From the NCBI RefSeq assembly GCF_040403615.1, contig NZ_JBBAKG010000017.1, positions 16,892-80,891 of the forward strand: a stretch of DNA of 64,000 bases. The letters run 5' to 3'. This DNA is from Haliscomenobacter sp040403615. Lineage in GTDB: Bacteria; Bacteroidota; Bacteroidia; Chitinophagales; Saprospiraceae. This document shows, piece by piece, positions 24,957 to 33,860 of the stretch (positions are counted from its first letter, which is position 1; the number at the start of each line of letters is the position of its first letter). The notes under the pieces are model-generated. The model made no database searches. It was not told where the DNA came from and saw nothing but the letters and a program-made list of their open reading frames with translations. The position numbers and the translations under genes were made by a program.

Positions 24957-26072
24957 TTATAAGCTCTTTTTAACCTTTATTGCACCCGTTGAATTTTGCG
25001 ACTTCCATTGGAGGATGTACATGCCTTCGGGCATTCCCGCCAGGTCAAGTTGGTTTCCGTTCCTTCGGACTGGCCAATTCTTTCCCCTAAAGTCCAGTAA
25101 GATCAAATCAACCTGATCCAAATCGAAGGGTAAAATCAGATGAAGTTTGTCGTTGGTAGGATTGGGATACACTTTGGCAGGAAATGAAGTAACCTGATCG
25201 AAACAAACGGCCTGGATTGCCGACCAAGCCACTGTACCATCCAGATCTACAATTTTTAAGCGGTAGTAATTGCAGCCAAACCGGGGCGCAGAGTCCAGGA
25301 ATTGATAATGTCGGGCTTGAAAGCTATCCCCTTGACCACTGAGGCGGCCAATCTCTTGGAAAATCATGCCATCCGCGCTTCTTTCAATGGAGGTATATTC
25401 CACGTTGGTTTCGGTTGCCGTCTCCCACTGCAAGGATACGGTTTGGTTGGCTTTTTCAGTGGCACTAAAATCAACCAGTGTGATGGGTAAAAACCGCGAT
25501 CCCGAAATTTGAACATTGTCAATCCTCAACGTTGCGGCCATAGCAGCTGGATCTTGCCCGTATGGATGAATGCGCAGCCCTATGCTCGCTCCCTTAGGCA
25601 AAACTATTCCCAATCCAACCCCATCACCGCTGCATCCGCCCGCACCGAACCCCCCATAAGTCAACAGTCCAAAATCCCCAACCGAGGTATAATAGGAGAC
25701 CGCAAAACTTTGAGGTCCGGATGAAGAAGACAGGCTGGACGAAAAACTGAAGTCGGAAATCAGCAAATCCGTGGTTTTGGCAGTGAGGGTGAATTCCAAA
25801 TATTCTCCATCAGAATAGGTATCCGAAGTAGACCAAAAATTGGTGGCCCAAGTATTTTGACCCGAACAAACCGCTGGAGTACCTATGTTGTTGCCGCCAG
25901 ATTGGTAAGCATCTGCCCCACTGCAAGAAGGTGCAGTGTAAGAGGCCCGAATCGGTATTGAAGCGATGGCGGAGGTAACATTTTCAAACGACCATTCTGC
26001 CAAGGATTGTCCATTCAGCGCAAAGCCCACCCAGAGCGCGCACATTGCGCACCAACATGTTTTCATTTCCAT
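24957..26072 (-). CDS. Secreted protein with T9SS type A sorting domain
   Basis: A 371-residue exported protein of unknown activity. A signal peptide (about 1-25, ending in LNGQS) precedes a beta-rich domain rich in Ser, Gly and Tyr (about 30-200), a fibronectin-III-like stretch ('LPITLVDFSATEKANQTVSLQWETATETNVEYTSIERS' region, a common pre-sorting module) and a T9SS type A domain beginning 'KVYPNPTNDKLHL' and ending 'GAIKVKKSL'. The start at 26072 (or the ATG at 26066) is supported by a -7 box at 26125-26118 on the minus strand; a longer frame would pass through that box. Surface display or release is expected. Confidence 0.8.
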   Translation of the reverse strand: MEMKTCWCAMCALWVGFALNGQSLAEWSFENVTSAIASIPIRASYTAPSCSGADAYQSGGNNIGTPAVCSGQNTWATNFWSTSDTYSDGEYLEFTLTAKTTDLLISDFSFSSSLSSSSGPQSFAVSYYTSVGDFGLLTYGGFGAGGCSGDGVGLGIVLPKGASIGLRIHPYGQDPAAMAATLRIDNVQISGSRFLPITLVDFSATEKANQTVSLQWETATETNVEYTSIERSADGMIFQEIGRLSGQGDSFQARHYQFLDSAPRFGCNYYRLKIVDLDGTVAWSAIQAVCFDQVTSFPAKVYPNPTNDKLHLILPFDLDQVDLILLDFRGKNWPVRRNGNQLDLAGMPEGMYILQWKSQNSTGAIKVKKSL

Positions 26073-26117
26073 TATGTTTTGAATTGAAAAAAATGTGGGT
26101 GAAGAACAAAACTGACG

Positions 26118-26125
26118 CAAACATA
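26118..26125 (-). promoter_or_regulatory. -7 promoter box of T9SS cargo gene
   Basis: Minus-strand TATGTTTG, 45 bases before the start at 26072. Confidence 0.45.
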
Positions 26126-26129
26126 AACA

Positions 26130-26164
26130 ATCGCCAGGGCTGAATCAAGTCTAACCCTGGCGAT
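26130..26164 (-). terminator. Hairpin after the metallo-hydrolase gene
   Basis: A 10-bp perfect stem (atcgccaggg / ccctggcgat) lies downstream of the minus-strand stop at 26311 and just upstream of the next promoter box. There is no T-run, so its role as terminator is by position only. Confidence 0.45.
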
Positions 26165-26310
26165 CAAGATTGGTCAAAAAGGCACACTAAATGAGCATTT
26201 AAAATTACAAGGTATTGATTTTAAAAATTTTATACAAAAAACCTAAGCCCCTATCAAGCGAACTGCACTGGAACCAAGGCTGTTCAAGTGTCGGCTGTTA
26301 AAGGTGCTGC

Positions 26311-27720
26311 TCAAAGCGTTACTTCTTGGCCCAGTTCCGGGATTTCTACGGCAGCAAACCCCACACTGAGCAATAGCGCACTGAATGATTTTTGGGTGTC
26401 GTAATCCCCGTGCACCAGGAAAATCTTTTTGGCGCTTTCACGCTGATTGCGCAAAAACTCCACCAATTCCAGTTTGTCCGCATGTGCAGAAAAGGAATCC
26501 ATAACTTCAACGTCCGCTTTTACGGGTTTAAAATCGCCAAAAAGTCTCAGTTCTTTGGCACCATTCCTTAATCGACCTGCCGGAGTATTGGGGGTGGCGT
26601 AACCCACAATCAGCACTGTATTCTTGGGGTTGTCGATGCCGTGGTACAAGTGGTGTTTGATGCGGCCTACATTGCCCATCCCTGAAGAAGCGATGATGAT
26701 GCAAGGTTCTTCGGAAACATTGAGTTTTTTGGAGTCTTCGGTTTGGCGGATGTAATTCAGGCCATTGAATCCAAAGGGGTTTTCATCAATGGTAAGATAA
26801 TCCGACAGTTCTTCGTCAAAACACTCGGGATGGGAACCGAAAATCGCCGTGGCATTGATGGACAACGGACTGTCTACATAAACCGGAATTCTCGGGAGCT
26901 TACCTTCATTGGCCAGTTTGTCAAGAATGTACACGATCTCCTGGGTACGGCCCACACTGAATGCGGGTATGAGCAGCTTGCCCCTTTTCTCCACGCAAGT
27001 ATGGCGAATAATTTGCAAAAGGCGATCGGTTTCTTCTGGAGCTTCATCATGGGTGCGATCACCGTAAGTAGACTCACAAATGACGTAGTCCATTGCTGGC
27101 ATGGGTTGTGGATCGCGCAGAATGGGTCGGTGAGGGCGACCAACATCGCCACTAAAGCCCAAATGGATGGTGTGGCCATTTTCTGCTATGCTCAGGCTTA
27201 CGTTGGCGCTGCCCAGAATGTGGCCTGCGTCCCTAAGCATCACTTCTACATTGGGATGAACCTTGAATTTTTTTTCATACGAATAAGAAACGAAAAGCTC
27301 CATCGTGGTGCGTACATCTGCCCGGGTATAAATCGGCTCTTCAAAGGCGATATCGTCAAAATTTTTGTTCTTCTTTGACTGTTGTTGCTTGTATTCAACT
27401 TCGCGTTCCTGGATCATGGCGCTGTCCATGAGCATCAGTCCGCTCAAGTCGCGAGTGGCGTGGGTTGCATGAATGGATCCTCGAAAACCGTCTTTTACCA
27501 GTTTGGGAATCCGCCCTGCATGGTCGATGTGGGCATGTGACAGGATCAGGCAGTTGATTTCTGCTGGATCAAAAAGCCACTTTGCGTTGAAATCTTCGAG
27601 GTTTTTGTCGGCTCCTTGATATAGGCCGCAGTCCAGGAGGATTTTGAATCCATCTTCCAGGGTAATCAAATGGCAACTTCCGGTTACTTCCCGGTCTGCA
27701 CCGCAGAATTTTATTTTCAT
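26311..27720 (-). CDS. MBL-fold beta-CASP RNA metallo-hydrolase
   Basis: A 469-residue protein of the CPSF/YSH1-like group of metallo-beta-lactamases. The metal motif HAHIDH is at residues 62-67 within 'LILSHAHIDHAGRIP'; further ligands are in 'DAGHILGSANV' and 'GFSGDVGRPHRPI'. The beta-CASP part ('IPAFSVGRTQEIVYIL', 'PVYVDSPLSINAT') and the C-terminal RMMBL segment ('MDSFSAHADKLELVEFL', 'LVHGD') are complete. Such enzymes are predicted exo- or endoribonucleases in RNA processing; the bacterial members are less well defined. No signal peptide is present, so it is cytosolic. Confidence 0.92.
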   Translation of the reverse strand: MKIKFCGADREVTGSCHLITLEDGFKILLDCGLYQGADKNLEDFNAKWLFDPAEINCLILSHAHIDHAGRIPKLVKDGFRGSIHATHATRDLSGLMLMDSAMIQEREVEYKQQQSKKNKNFDDIAFEEPIYTRADVRTTMELFVSYSYEKKFKVHPNVEVMLRDAGHILGSANVSLSIAENGHTIHLGFSGDVGRPHRPILRDPQPMPAMDYVICESTYGDRTHDEAPEETDRLLQIIRHTCVEKRGKLLIPAFSVGRTQEIVYILDKLANEGKLPRIPVYVDSPLSINATAIFGSHPECFDEELSDYLTIDENPFGFNGLNYIRQTEDSKKLNVSEEPCIIIASSGMGNVGRIKHHLYHGIDNPKNTVLIVGYATPNTPAGRLRNGAKELRLFGDFKPVKADVEVMDSFSAHADKLELVEFLRNQRESAKKIFLVHGDYDTQKSFSALLLSVGFAAVEIPELGQEVTL

Positions 27721-27772
27721 TAGAGCTGATTTCGTTTAGGGTGATTAATTCCAGGTCTAATGTAAAATAAAA

Positions 27773-27811
27773 ATGCCATTCCAGCAGAACTATGTCTTGC
27801 TAAAATGGCAT
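27773..27811 (-). terminator. Intrinsic terminator of DUF4097 gene
   Basis: Outer stem atgccatt / aatggcat with an internal two-base mismatch and a second agca/tgct stem; on the minus strand a T-rich run follows. It lies 28 bases past the stop at 27839. Confidence 0.65.
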
Positions 27812-27838
27812 AATTAAAATTATAGGTATGGAACAGAA

Positions 27839-28966
27839 TTAATTCGCAATCAGCTTGATTCCTCCGTAATTGACATTGGCCTTAATCATTGGGGAATCGC
27901 CTTTGCCAACATGTCCCTTTACGACGTGTGAAGTAGGTTTTTGTACTTCATAAGTCACATCCATGGCTTGTGGATAACGTACTCCAGCATAATTGGCAGC
28001 GGCATCCAGTTGATAGCAACAAAGATCAGGCAGTACTTTGAGGATTACATCCGTATAGTTGGCTTTCACCGTGGCATTGGTCAATCCTTTGGAAAACGAT
28101 ACATTGCAACTGCCATAATTCAGATCGAGATCCAGGCTCTTGGAAATATCGCCCATCGAAACCGAGTTGTATTGGCCGCTGATGTTGACGCTTCCAGCGT
28201 TGGTGGCTGCAAACTTGCTGTACATACCCGTAGCTTTCAGGTTTTTTACATTGCCCAGGTTGTAATTGTCGTATTTGGCGGTGGTGGTCAGTGAATTCAG
28301 TTTGGGCGCGTTCAAACCTGAATAGGCACTATTGACGGTGAGGTCGTTGGCATCGCTGACGGTTAATTTTGAATAGCTCAGTCCAATGTAGGCATCTTCA
28401 GCCTGGCCGATGGTGCCATTGCCGTAGGCCAATTCAAAGTTGGAGCCATTTCCTACCGATTCAGTTTTGAAATTGCCGTATTTTACCGTGAGTTTGGTTT
28501 TGCCACTCACCGATGCCAGGTAAACATCTCCATAGCGTTGGTCTACTTGCAGGTTGATCGTGGCAGGAACGTATACTTCGTAGTTGATTTTGTAGTCGGC
28601 TTTATCGTTGTCCCAAATCCAGGAACGCCGAATGGTTTCGATTGCCGTTTCGGCCTTTACGTAATCAGCACCATCGGAAAAATTGACACTGATGGAGTTG
28701 AAAACTTTCTGGGCATCCTCTTCCGTGCCTTCTTTCACCACGATGGTGACGGCGATTTTTACGCGATTTTTGTCCCAGGTTTTCACCTCGATTTTTCCGT
28801 ACTTGTTGCTCAAGTAAGTGGTTCCGTTGGCGGAAATGTCAAACTCTCTTTTGATGGTTTTGGTAAATTCGCCTGAAGTTGTAAAACTGCACAAAGAACA
28901 GGCGATTACACTGAATAGCATCATCATCGAGAGGGCTTGCTTCCAATCATAAACTGACTTCCTCAT
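27839..28966 (-). CDS. DUF4097-like exported beta-solenoid protein
   Basis: A 375-residue protein. The N-terminal hydrophobic segment ends in 'SVIACSLC', a lipobox-like site, so it may be a lipoprotein. The rest is a beta-solenoid with recurring 'YG' and 'Y(S/N)' strands ('NKYGKIEVKTW', 'QRYGDVYLASVSG', 'VKYGNFKTESVG', 'SAYSGLNAPKL', 'GQYNSVSMGD', 'LNYGSCNVSF'), the pattern of DUF4097/auto-transporter-adhesin-like proteins. Its start overlaps the upstream gene by 20 bases. It is the third gene of an ECF sigma operon, so it may be part of the response or of the sensing step. Function is unknown. Confidence 0.8.
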   Translation of the reverse strand: MRKSVYDWKQALSMMMLFSVIACSLCSFTTSGEFTKTIKREFDISANGTTYLSNKYGKIEVKTWDKNRVKIAVTIVVKEGTEEDAQKVFNSISVNFSDGADYVKAETAIETIRRSWIWDNDKADYKINYEVYVPATINLQVDQRYGDVYLASVSGKTKLTVKYGNFKTESVGNGSNFELAYGNGTIGQAEDAYIGLSYSKLTVSDANDLTVNSAYSGLNAPKLNSLTTTAKYDNYNLGNVKNLKATGMYSKFAATNAGSVNISGQYNSVSMGDISKSLDLDLNYGSCNVSFSKGLTNATVKANYTDVILKVLPDLCCYQLDAAANYAGVRYPQAMDVTYEVQKPTSHVVKGHVGKGDSPMIKANVNYGGIKLIAN

Positions 28967-29501
28967 TGCTCGTGGTTTTTTTGGGTTGCGGTTTGGACGA
29001 CCGCATTTGCTCCAATACCCGCTCCAGAATGGCGACTTTGGTTTGATAAGTTTGAATCATGGTCGCAATGATTTCCTCTTCCTGGCCTTTGGGGGCTACG
29101 CAGAGTTCTTCCTTCAGCTCGGCCATTACCTGATCCATTTTTTTCATGTCGGCCATGAAACTTCCATTTGGCTCAAAACGGGCCAACTGCTGAACCTTGG
29201 TGCTGATTTGCTGCCGATAGTACTGCTCCAACTCAGGGTATTCGGGATTCACTTGCTCGATGATGGCGACAGGATCGGACTGTTGCCAACGGGTGAACAT
29301 GCTGCCACCAATACCACCAACGACCAGAATGGCTGCCACTGCTGCTGCCAACTTAAAAAACCGCTGTACGGTGAGGGGGCTACTGCTCGAACGTTTATTT
29401 AACTTCCGGTCAATATCGGCCCACACCTTCAAACTGGGAATCGCGTCATCAAATGCTTCGCGGTTGTCCAAAACAAAATTTTCAATTACATCTCGTTGCA
29501 T
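28947..29501 (-). CDS. Single-pass membrane protein, candidate anti-sigma factor
   Basis: A 184-residue protein from the ATG at 29501 ('MQRDVIENFVLDNREAFDD'). A soluble N-terminal part (about 1-45) precedes one transmembrane helix (about 48-68, 'LAAAVAAILVVGGIGG') and a polar helical C-terminus of about 115 residues. This layout, plus its place right after an ECF sigma gene, fits an anti-sigma factor, although no zinc-binding anti-sigma motif (HxxxCxxC) is present. The stop overlaps the start of the DUF4097-like gene. In some Bacteroidota loci such membrane proteins are described only as hypothetical, so the role is inference. Confidence 0.7.
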   Translation of the reverse strand: MQRDVIENFVLDNREAFDDAIPSLKVWADIDRKLNKRSSSSPLTVQRFFKLAAAVAAILVVGGIGGSMFTRWQQSDPVAIIEQVNPEYPELEQYYRQQISTKVQQLARFEPNGSFMADMKKMDQVMAELKEELCVAPKGQEEEIIATMIQTYQTKVAILERVLEQMRSSKPQPKKTTSNEEVSL

Positions 29502-29558
29502 GATAAAAACAAATTTGAAACACAAAAACTCAACAAACTAACAATCAATACACAAAAC

Positions 29559-30206
29559 TTAAAACCCCAACGCCCTCCGTTGGTTTTGTTGGGTCAAAAT
29601 ATCTCTTAGCCGCTGTTTTGCCCGACTGTATTGTGATTTTGAAGTTGCCTCGCTGATGCCGAGGATTTCCCCAATTTCCTGATGGTCGTATCCCTCCAGC
29701 ATGTAGAGGGAAAAAACCACCCGGTAGCCGTCGGGCAATTCAAACAGCGCACTTTTTATGGCTTCAACGCTCATCCCTTCTGCGCTGGCGTCCAGGTGAT
29801 CATCGGATTTAATGTTGCCGTGTTTGTCTTCCAACTCACTGAATTGCAGGCGCCTTTTTTTGAGCGCGTTGATGCAATTGTTGACCACAATCCGCTTGAT
29901 CCAGGCCCCTACTGCCGATTCAAATTTGAAGGTATTCAGCTTGGTGAACACATCCAGGAAAGCATTTTGTAGAATGTCTTCCGCCTCGAATTCGTCTTTC
30001 ACCATCCGCAAACAAATGTTGTACATCGACTTGGAATAAAGACGATACAACTCGAACTGCGACTGTCGGTCGCCTCGTTTACACTTCTCTACCAGTTCGC
30101 GGTGTGTGTTAACGTAATCCAATTTTACAATCTTATAGGTTGTTAAGCAACGCAGAAAAATTAACTTCCCGATTTTGGGTTTTGAATAGGAAGTCGAACG
30201 TTTCAT
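29559..30206 (-). CDS. ECF-type RNA polymerase sigma factor
   Basis: A sigma-70 family factor of up to 215 residues. Region 2 ('RGDRQSQFELYRLYSKSMYN', 'DEFEAEDILQNAFLDVF', 'VGAWIKRIVVNNCINALKKRR') and region 4 ('LFELPDGYRVVFSLYMLEGY', 'HQEIGEILGISEATSKSQYSRAKQRLRDIL') are clear. The first ~30 residues from the ATG at 30206 are poorly conserved in style and the true start may be further downstream (around 'MDYVNTHREL', a TTG). It is followed at 57 bases by the candidate anti-sigma gene and then by the DUF4097-like gene, forming one operon. Confidence 0.9.
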   Translation of the reverse strand: MKRSTSYSKPKIGKLIFLRCLTTYKIVKLDYVNTHRELVEKCKRGDRQSQFELYRLYSKSMYNICLRMVKDEFEAEDILQNAFLDVFTKLNTFKFESAVGAWIKRIVVNNCINALKKRRLQFSELEDKHGNIKSDDHLDASAEGMSVEAIKSALFELPDGYRVVFSLYMLEGYDHQEIGEILGISEATSKSQYSRAKQRLRDILTQQNQRRALGF

Positions 30207-30346
30207 TTCAAGTGAGCTTCCTTTTCAAAACCCTCTAAAAAAATTGGGAAGTAATTTTTTGCGTCATACTTAAGGCCAGGTTTCCTCTCAACGGGTCTAT
30301 TTACTTCCAAGGACAACAAGTGTTAAAAAGGGTTGCACGTAAAATA

Positions 30347-30386
30347 AAAAAGTTTGGACGGAAATGTTCTTCTGCCCAAACTTTTT
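30347..30386 (-). terminator. Intrinsic terminator of PhoD-like gene
   Basis: An 11-bp stem (aaaaagtttgg / ccaaacttttt) with a T-rich tract on the minus strand, 25 bases beyond the stop at 30412. Confidence 0.65.
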
Positions 30387-30411
30387 CATTTTCAACCCAA
30401 AAATCGGTGGT

Positions 30412-32475
30412 TTATTTCTCGATTACCACTTTTGCGCTCAGCACTTCCTGGTTGATGGTGATTTTGTAAAAGTAGTTTCCAGCGGGCAACTGGCTGCCAT
30501 TCAGCTCATTGGTATAAACGCCGGGAGCCGCTTTATCGTTGCGAATTACCTTGACCAATTTTCCATCGGCACTGTACAAACTGATGTTCAATTGGGCAGT
30601 TTCGGAGAGCGAATAGTGTAAGGTATTCGTTTGCTGAAATGGATTGGGGTACAAACCCAACAAGCTAAAGGAAGATGTCTTCAACTTAGCATTCCGCAAG
30701 GAAGTAGCTACCGGGGGATTGAGTGGTGCAGGTGCATCCAAAACGGTTTTGGCCGCACTGGCCGCGCTGGCTTTACGGAGGCGGTTTTCACCATTGCGGC
30801 TGTACCAAGCTTCTACAAAACGTTCGGTTTTGTTTGGCTTCAACACATCGCTGAAATAGTAATTGGCTTGTACGCTATCCGCCTTGATGTCGAGGATAAA
30901 GTGGCCATTTTCTACCAGATCTACAAATTTCAAGTGTGGATTGGGAATCCCGAGATTGGCGCCAGGAAAAGGCACAATTGGCGTATTCATTTGCTTTTGT
31001 AAGGCCAGTGCAGTGGGACGGCTGCCTAGGTTTTCGTCAAAGTTGGCGGAAGTGATACTTGGAGTCATGAATTCAACCGCCAAAGAACCTTGTCCGGTAG
31101 CTGGATTGTAACCAGGGTTGGCCGTGTAGTTCGGCAATTTGCCAATACCGGGTAAATCAAGAATGGTAAGGTTATTGGGCTTTTCAGGTACATCGTACGC
31201 AAAAGAACAATGGAAATCTCCAGTCAGCATCACTACGTTGTTGATTTTATTGTTTTTGAGGTGGCGCAAAATCTGTGCGCGCTCAGCTGGATATCCGTCC
31301 CAGATATCGAGAAACAGGCCTTCCAGGCTTTCAAAGGTGAACGCCGGATTGTTGAGGCCAAAGGCAGCCCAACCCACGTTGAATTCTGCAAACATCACCT
31401 GCTGTCCGATTACTTTCCAGCGGGCTTTGGAGGTAGACAATTCTTTGAGCAACCAGGCTTTTTGGGCTGCGCCCAAAATGGTGCGGGTAGTATCTTGAAG
31501 TGCAGGGTTGCTGATGCTGGCCAATTGCAGTTCGCGGCCTTCAAGGCGAGTATCCAACATCAACAGATCCAACAGGTTTCCGTAAGAGATTTTGCGGTAA
31601 ACGGAAAACTGAGCGTTGTCGCGAATCGGCATCCATTCAAAATAAACCTGCTTGGAAATGGCTTTGCGCGCATTCCAATCTCCTTCGTTGGTCTGGTGGT
31701 TTTCGGCACCGTCTTTGTACGAATCATTGGCGCTTTCGTGGTCGTCCCATACGGTGATGAACGGATGCTGCTGATGAACACGAATCAAGCTGGTATCCAA
31801 ACGGTACAAAGAATAACGGGTGCGGTAATCTGCCAAGGATAAAATTTCGGTTTTGGGCTCAAGCATGCGGGTTTTGGCAATGGTTGTATCTCCATAACCT
31901 CCTTGGGCGTATTCGTAGATGTAATCACCGAGGTGAATGATGGCATCAAGGTCGCGGCGCTCGGCCAAACGCTGGTATACATTGAAGTAACCCGCCTGGT
32001 AGTTGGAGCAGGTAACTACGCCAAATTTCAAGTGGCGGTTTTGATCAGCGGTTGGGGTTGTTTTGGTTTTGCCGGTAAGCGAATTGCGGCCCAGCGCTGT
32101 AAATCCATAATAATAGGTAGTGCCTGCCTGCAAGCCTGTCACATCGATCTTTACGGTGAAATCACGCGCTACGTTGGTGGTAAAGCTACCGTTGCGTACT
32201 GCGTTTTTTAGTTCAGGGTCGGTTGCTACCCGCCAGCGCACTTCAATTGGGCCTCGTTCGGGTGACTCAGGGGTAACCCGCGTCCAAATGATGACGCGAT
32301 CTTCCAGGGGATCTCCACTGGCTACGCCATGAAAAAACGGCGCCCATTGGGGATTGGCGGTGGTCAAATCCAGCCGGTTTTGAACGGTGGCACCGTGAAA
32401 TGGGTTCTGGTTATTTTGCCCAAAGGCTACGCTGATAGCAAAGCAAAATAAAATTGCAAGGAAAGGTGATTTCAT
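30412..32475 (-). CDS. PhoD-like alkaline phosphatase with T9SS sorting domain
   Basis: A 687-residue secreted phosphatase-like protein. Signal peptide (about 1-20, ending AFGQ); an N-terminal PhoD domain (about 40-145, 'GVASGDPLEDRVIIWTRV'); then the metal-binding PhoD core ('LGDYIYEYAQGG', 'VWDDHESANDSY', 'LTGDFHCSF', 'EFMTPSITS'). The final ~80 residues, starting near 'LLGLYPNPFQQTNTLHYSL' and ending 'VLSAKVVIEK', are a T9SS type A sorting domain. It would release phosphate from phosphodiesters or monoesters outside the cell. No pho-box can be assigned. It is monocistronic. Confidence 0.93.
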   Translation of the reverse strand: MKSPFLAILFCFAISVAFGQNNQNPFHGATVQNRLDLTTANPQWAPFFHGVASGDPLEDRVIIWTRVTPESPERGPIEVRWRVATDPELKNAVRNGSFTTNVARDFTVKIDVTGLQAGTTYYYGFTALGRNSLTGKTKTTPTADQNRHLKFGVVTCSNYQAGYFNVYQRLAERRDLDAIIHLGDYIYEYAQGGYGDTTIAKTRMLEPKTEILSLADYRTRYSLYRLDTSLIRVHQQHPFITVWDDHESANDSYKDGAENHQTNEGDWNARKAISKQVYFEWMPIRDNAQFSVYRKISYGNLLDLLMLDTRLEGRELQLASISNPALQDTTRTILGAAQKAWLLKELSTSKARWKVIGQQVMFAEFNVGWAAFGLNNPAFTFESLEGLFLDIWDGYPAERAQILRHLKNNKINNVVMLTGDFHCSFAYDVPEKPNNLTILDLPGIGKLPNYTANPGYNPATGQGSLAVEFMTPSITSANFDENLGSRPTALALQKQMNTPIVPFPGANLGIPNPHLKFVDLVENGHFILDIKADSVQANYYFSDVLKPNKTERFVEAWYSRNGENRLRKASAASAAKTVLDAPAPLNPPVATSLRNAKLKTSSFSLLGLYPNPFQQTNTLHYSLSETAQLNISLYSADGKLVKVIRNDKAAPGVYTNELNGSQLPAGNYFYKITINQEVLSAKVVIEK

Positions 32476-32668
32476 TGGAATGGTTGTTTTTGTATCATTT
32501 CCTCAAAGGAAGGCGAGAAGAATGAACTAAATATAAATGCATGGTTAATTCTGTACACAGATGTCGCATTTAAGTCTATCCAAATGGAATTAAAGTCTAA
32601 AACATGGTGAAGACTATCGACAAGTTGCCTATTTTTAGGAACATTAACCAAAATCCAAAAATCTATTT

Positions 32669-33463
32669 ATGAGCGCACATGAAATTGACTACCACATCCA
32701 TGGCGAAGAGATGCAGTTTGTGGAAATTGAACTCGACCCGATGGAAACCGTCATCGCGGAAGCTGGTAGCTTCATGATGATGGACGATGGCATTGAGATG
32801 GCCACAATTTTCGGTGACGGGAGTCAATCTGACACTTCAGGGCTGTGGGGCAAGTTGCTTTCGGCAGGCAAGCGCCTGATCACTGGTGAAAGCTTGTTCA
32901 TGACCGCCTATACCCACGCCGCAGCCGGCAAAAAACGCGTTTCTTTTGCTGCGCCTTATCCCGGAAAAATTATTCCCCTGGATTTGAGCACATTGGAAGG
33001 TAAAATCATCTGCCAAAAAGATGCTTTCCTGTGCGCCGCCAAAGGTGTTGCCGTAGGCATTGAGTTTTCTCAGAAATTAGGCCGTGGTTTTTTTGGTGGA
33101 GAAGGCTTCATCATGCAAAAACTGGAAGGCGATGGCATGGCCTTTGTACACGCAGGGGGCAGCATCATTGAGAAAAAACTGGAACTGGGCGAAGTGCTAA
33201 AAATTGATACAGGTTGCCTAGTGGCTTTTACCCGGGATATTGACTACGACATCGAAATGGTGCGCGGGGTTCGCAACATGATTTTCGGCGGCGAGGGCAT
33301 TTTCTTTGCCCGTTTGGAAGGTCCCGGTACTGTCTGGATTCAATCGCTGCCCTTTAGCCGACTGGCTGATCGGGTACTGCAAGCTTCTCGCCATTATGGC
33401 AAAGGCGGCAAGGATGAAGGAAGCATTTTAGGTACTCTTGGCAATTTGTTGGACGGCAATTGA
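32669..33463 (+). CDS. AIM24/TIGR00266 family protein
   Basis: A 264-residue AIM24-domain protein, a beta-barrel-like fold of unknown biochemical role. The family blocks 'VEIELDPMETVIAEAGSFMMMD', 'AGKKRVSFAAPYPGKIIPLDL' and 'GGEGIFFARLEGPGTVWIQSLPFSRLADRV' (each quoted in part) are complete. No signal peptide or membrane helix is seen. The small membrane gene downstream has its own promoter box, so the two may be separately expressed. Confidence 0.9.
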   Translation: MSAHEIDYHIHGEEMQFVEIELDPMETVIAEAGSFMMMDDGIEMATIFGDGSQSDTSGLWGKLLSAGKRLITGESLFMTAYTHAAAGKKRVSFAAPYPGKIIPLDLSTLEGKIICQKDAFLCAAKGVAVGIEFSQKLGRGFFGGEGFIMQKLEGDGMAFVHAGGSIIEKKLELGEVLKIDTGCLVAFTRDIDYDIEMVRGVRNMIFGGEGIFFARLEGPGTVWIQSLPFSRLADRVLQASRHYGKGGKDEGSILGTLGNLLDGN

Positions 33464-33494
33464 TGATTAAGTACTGATGATCGCTCCTAAGTCG

Positions 33495-33502
33495 TATTTT
33501 TG
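33495..33502 (+). promoter_or_regulatory. -7 promoter box abutting small membrane gene start
   Basis: TATTTTTG ends 3 bases before the ATG at 33506; initiation at the usual distance would fall at the start codon. Confidence 0.45.
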
Positions 33503-33505
33503 AAC

Positions 33506-33799
33506 ATGCTAATCATCGTTCGAATCTTAATACTGCTTTTCATTATTGCCCTGATGGTTTTTATGGGGCACCTTTCAGTGCGTCTGGACAAACGAAAGCA
33601 AAAGGAAAAATACCGCAATTTTTTTCAGGATACCCTGGGTTCGATTTGGACAACCGGCGGGGAAAGTTTTTTACCCGTACCTTACCTAAAACCAGAAGAA
33701 GACCCTTATTGCGAGCGCTTGCGAAAAAAACGCAACCTCATTGTGGCCCTTTTTTGGTTGATTTGGGTTGTCATCATCGTTTTTTTTATCTTTCTATAA
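33506..33799 (+). CDS. Small protein with membrane helices at both ends
   Basis: A 97-residue protein from the ATG at 33506 (MLIIVRILILLF...). A hydrophobic helix at about residues 2-23 and another at about 75-96 frame a charged middle (about 25-72, including 'RLDKRKQKEKYRNFF' and 'CERLRKKRN'). This hairpin-like layout puts both ends in the membrane with a soluble loop. No known family is recognised. Convergent with the Prc-like gene, with a terminator in between. Confidence 0.7.
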   Translation: MLIIVRILILLFIIALMVFMGHLSVRLDKRKQKEKYRNFFQDTLGSIWTTGGESFLPVPYLKPEEDPYCERLRKKRNLIVALFWLIWVVIIVFFIFL

Positions 33800-33843
33800 A
33801 AAAAGGGAAGCAACCAATATCCATTGCTGCTTCGCCTTTTTTT
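33798..33843. terminator. Bidirectional terminator between convergent genes
   Basis: Stem aaaaaaagggaagca / tgcttcgccttttttt with a one-base bulge; T-runs on both strands. It separates the small membrane gene from the minus-strand protease gene. Confidence 0.75.
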
Positions 33844-33860
33844 ATCTCGATTGATGAGTG

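Noticed and set aside
24767..24973. Short plus-strand frame (about 68 codons) beside the MITE-like repeat
   Set aside because: No promoter box, no conserved-looking pattern, and it runs into the minus-strand T9SS gene; the other frames contain adjacent stops.
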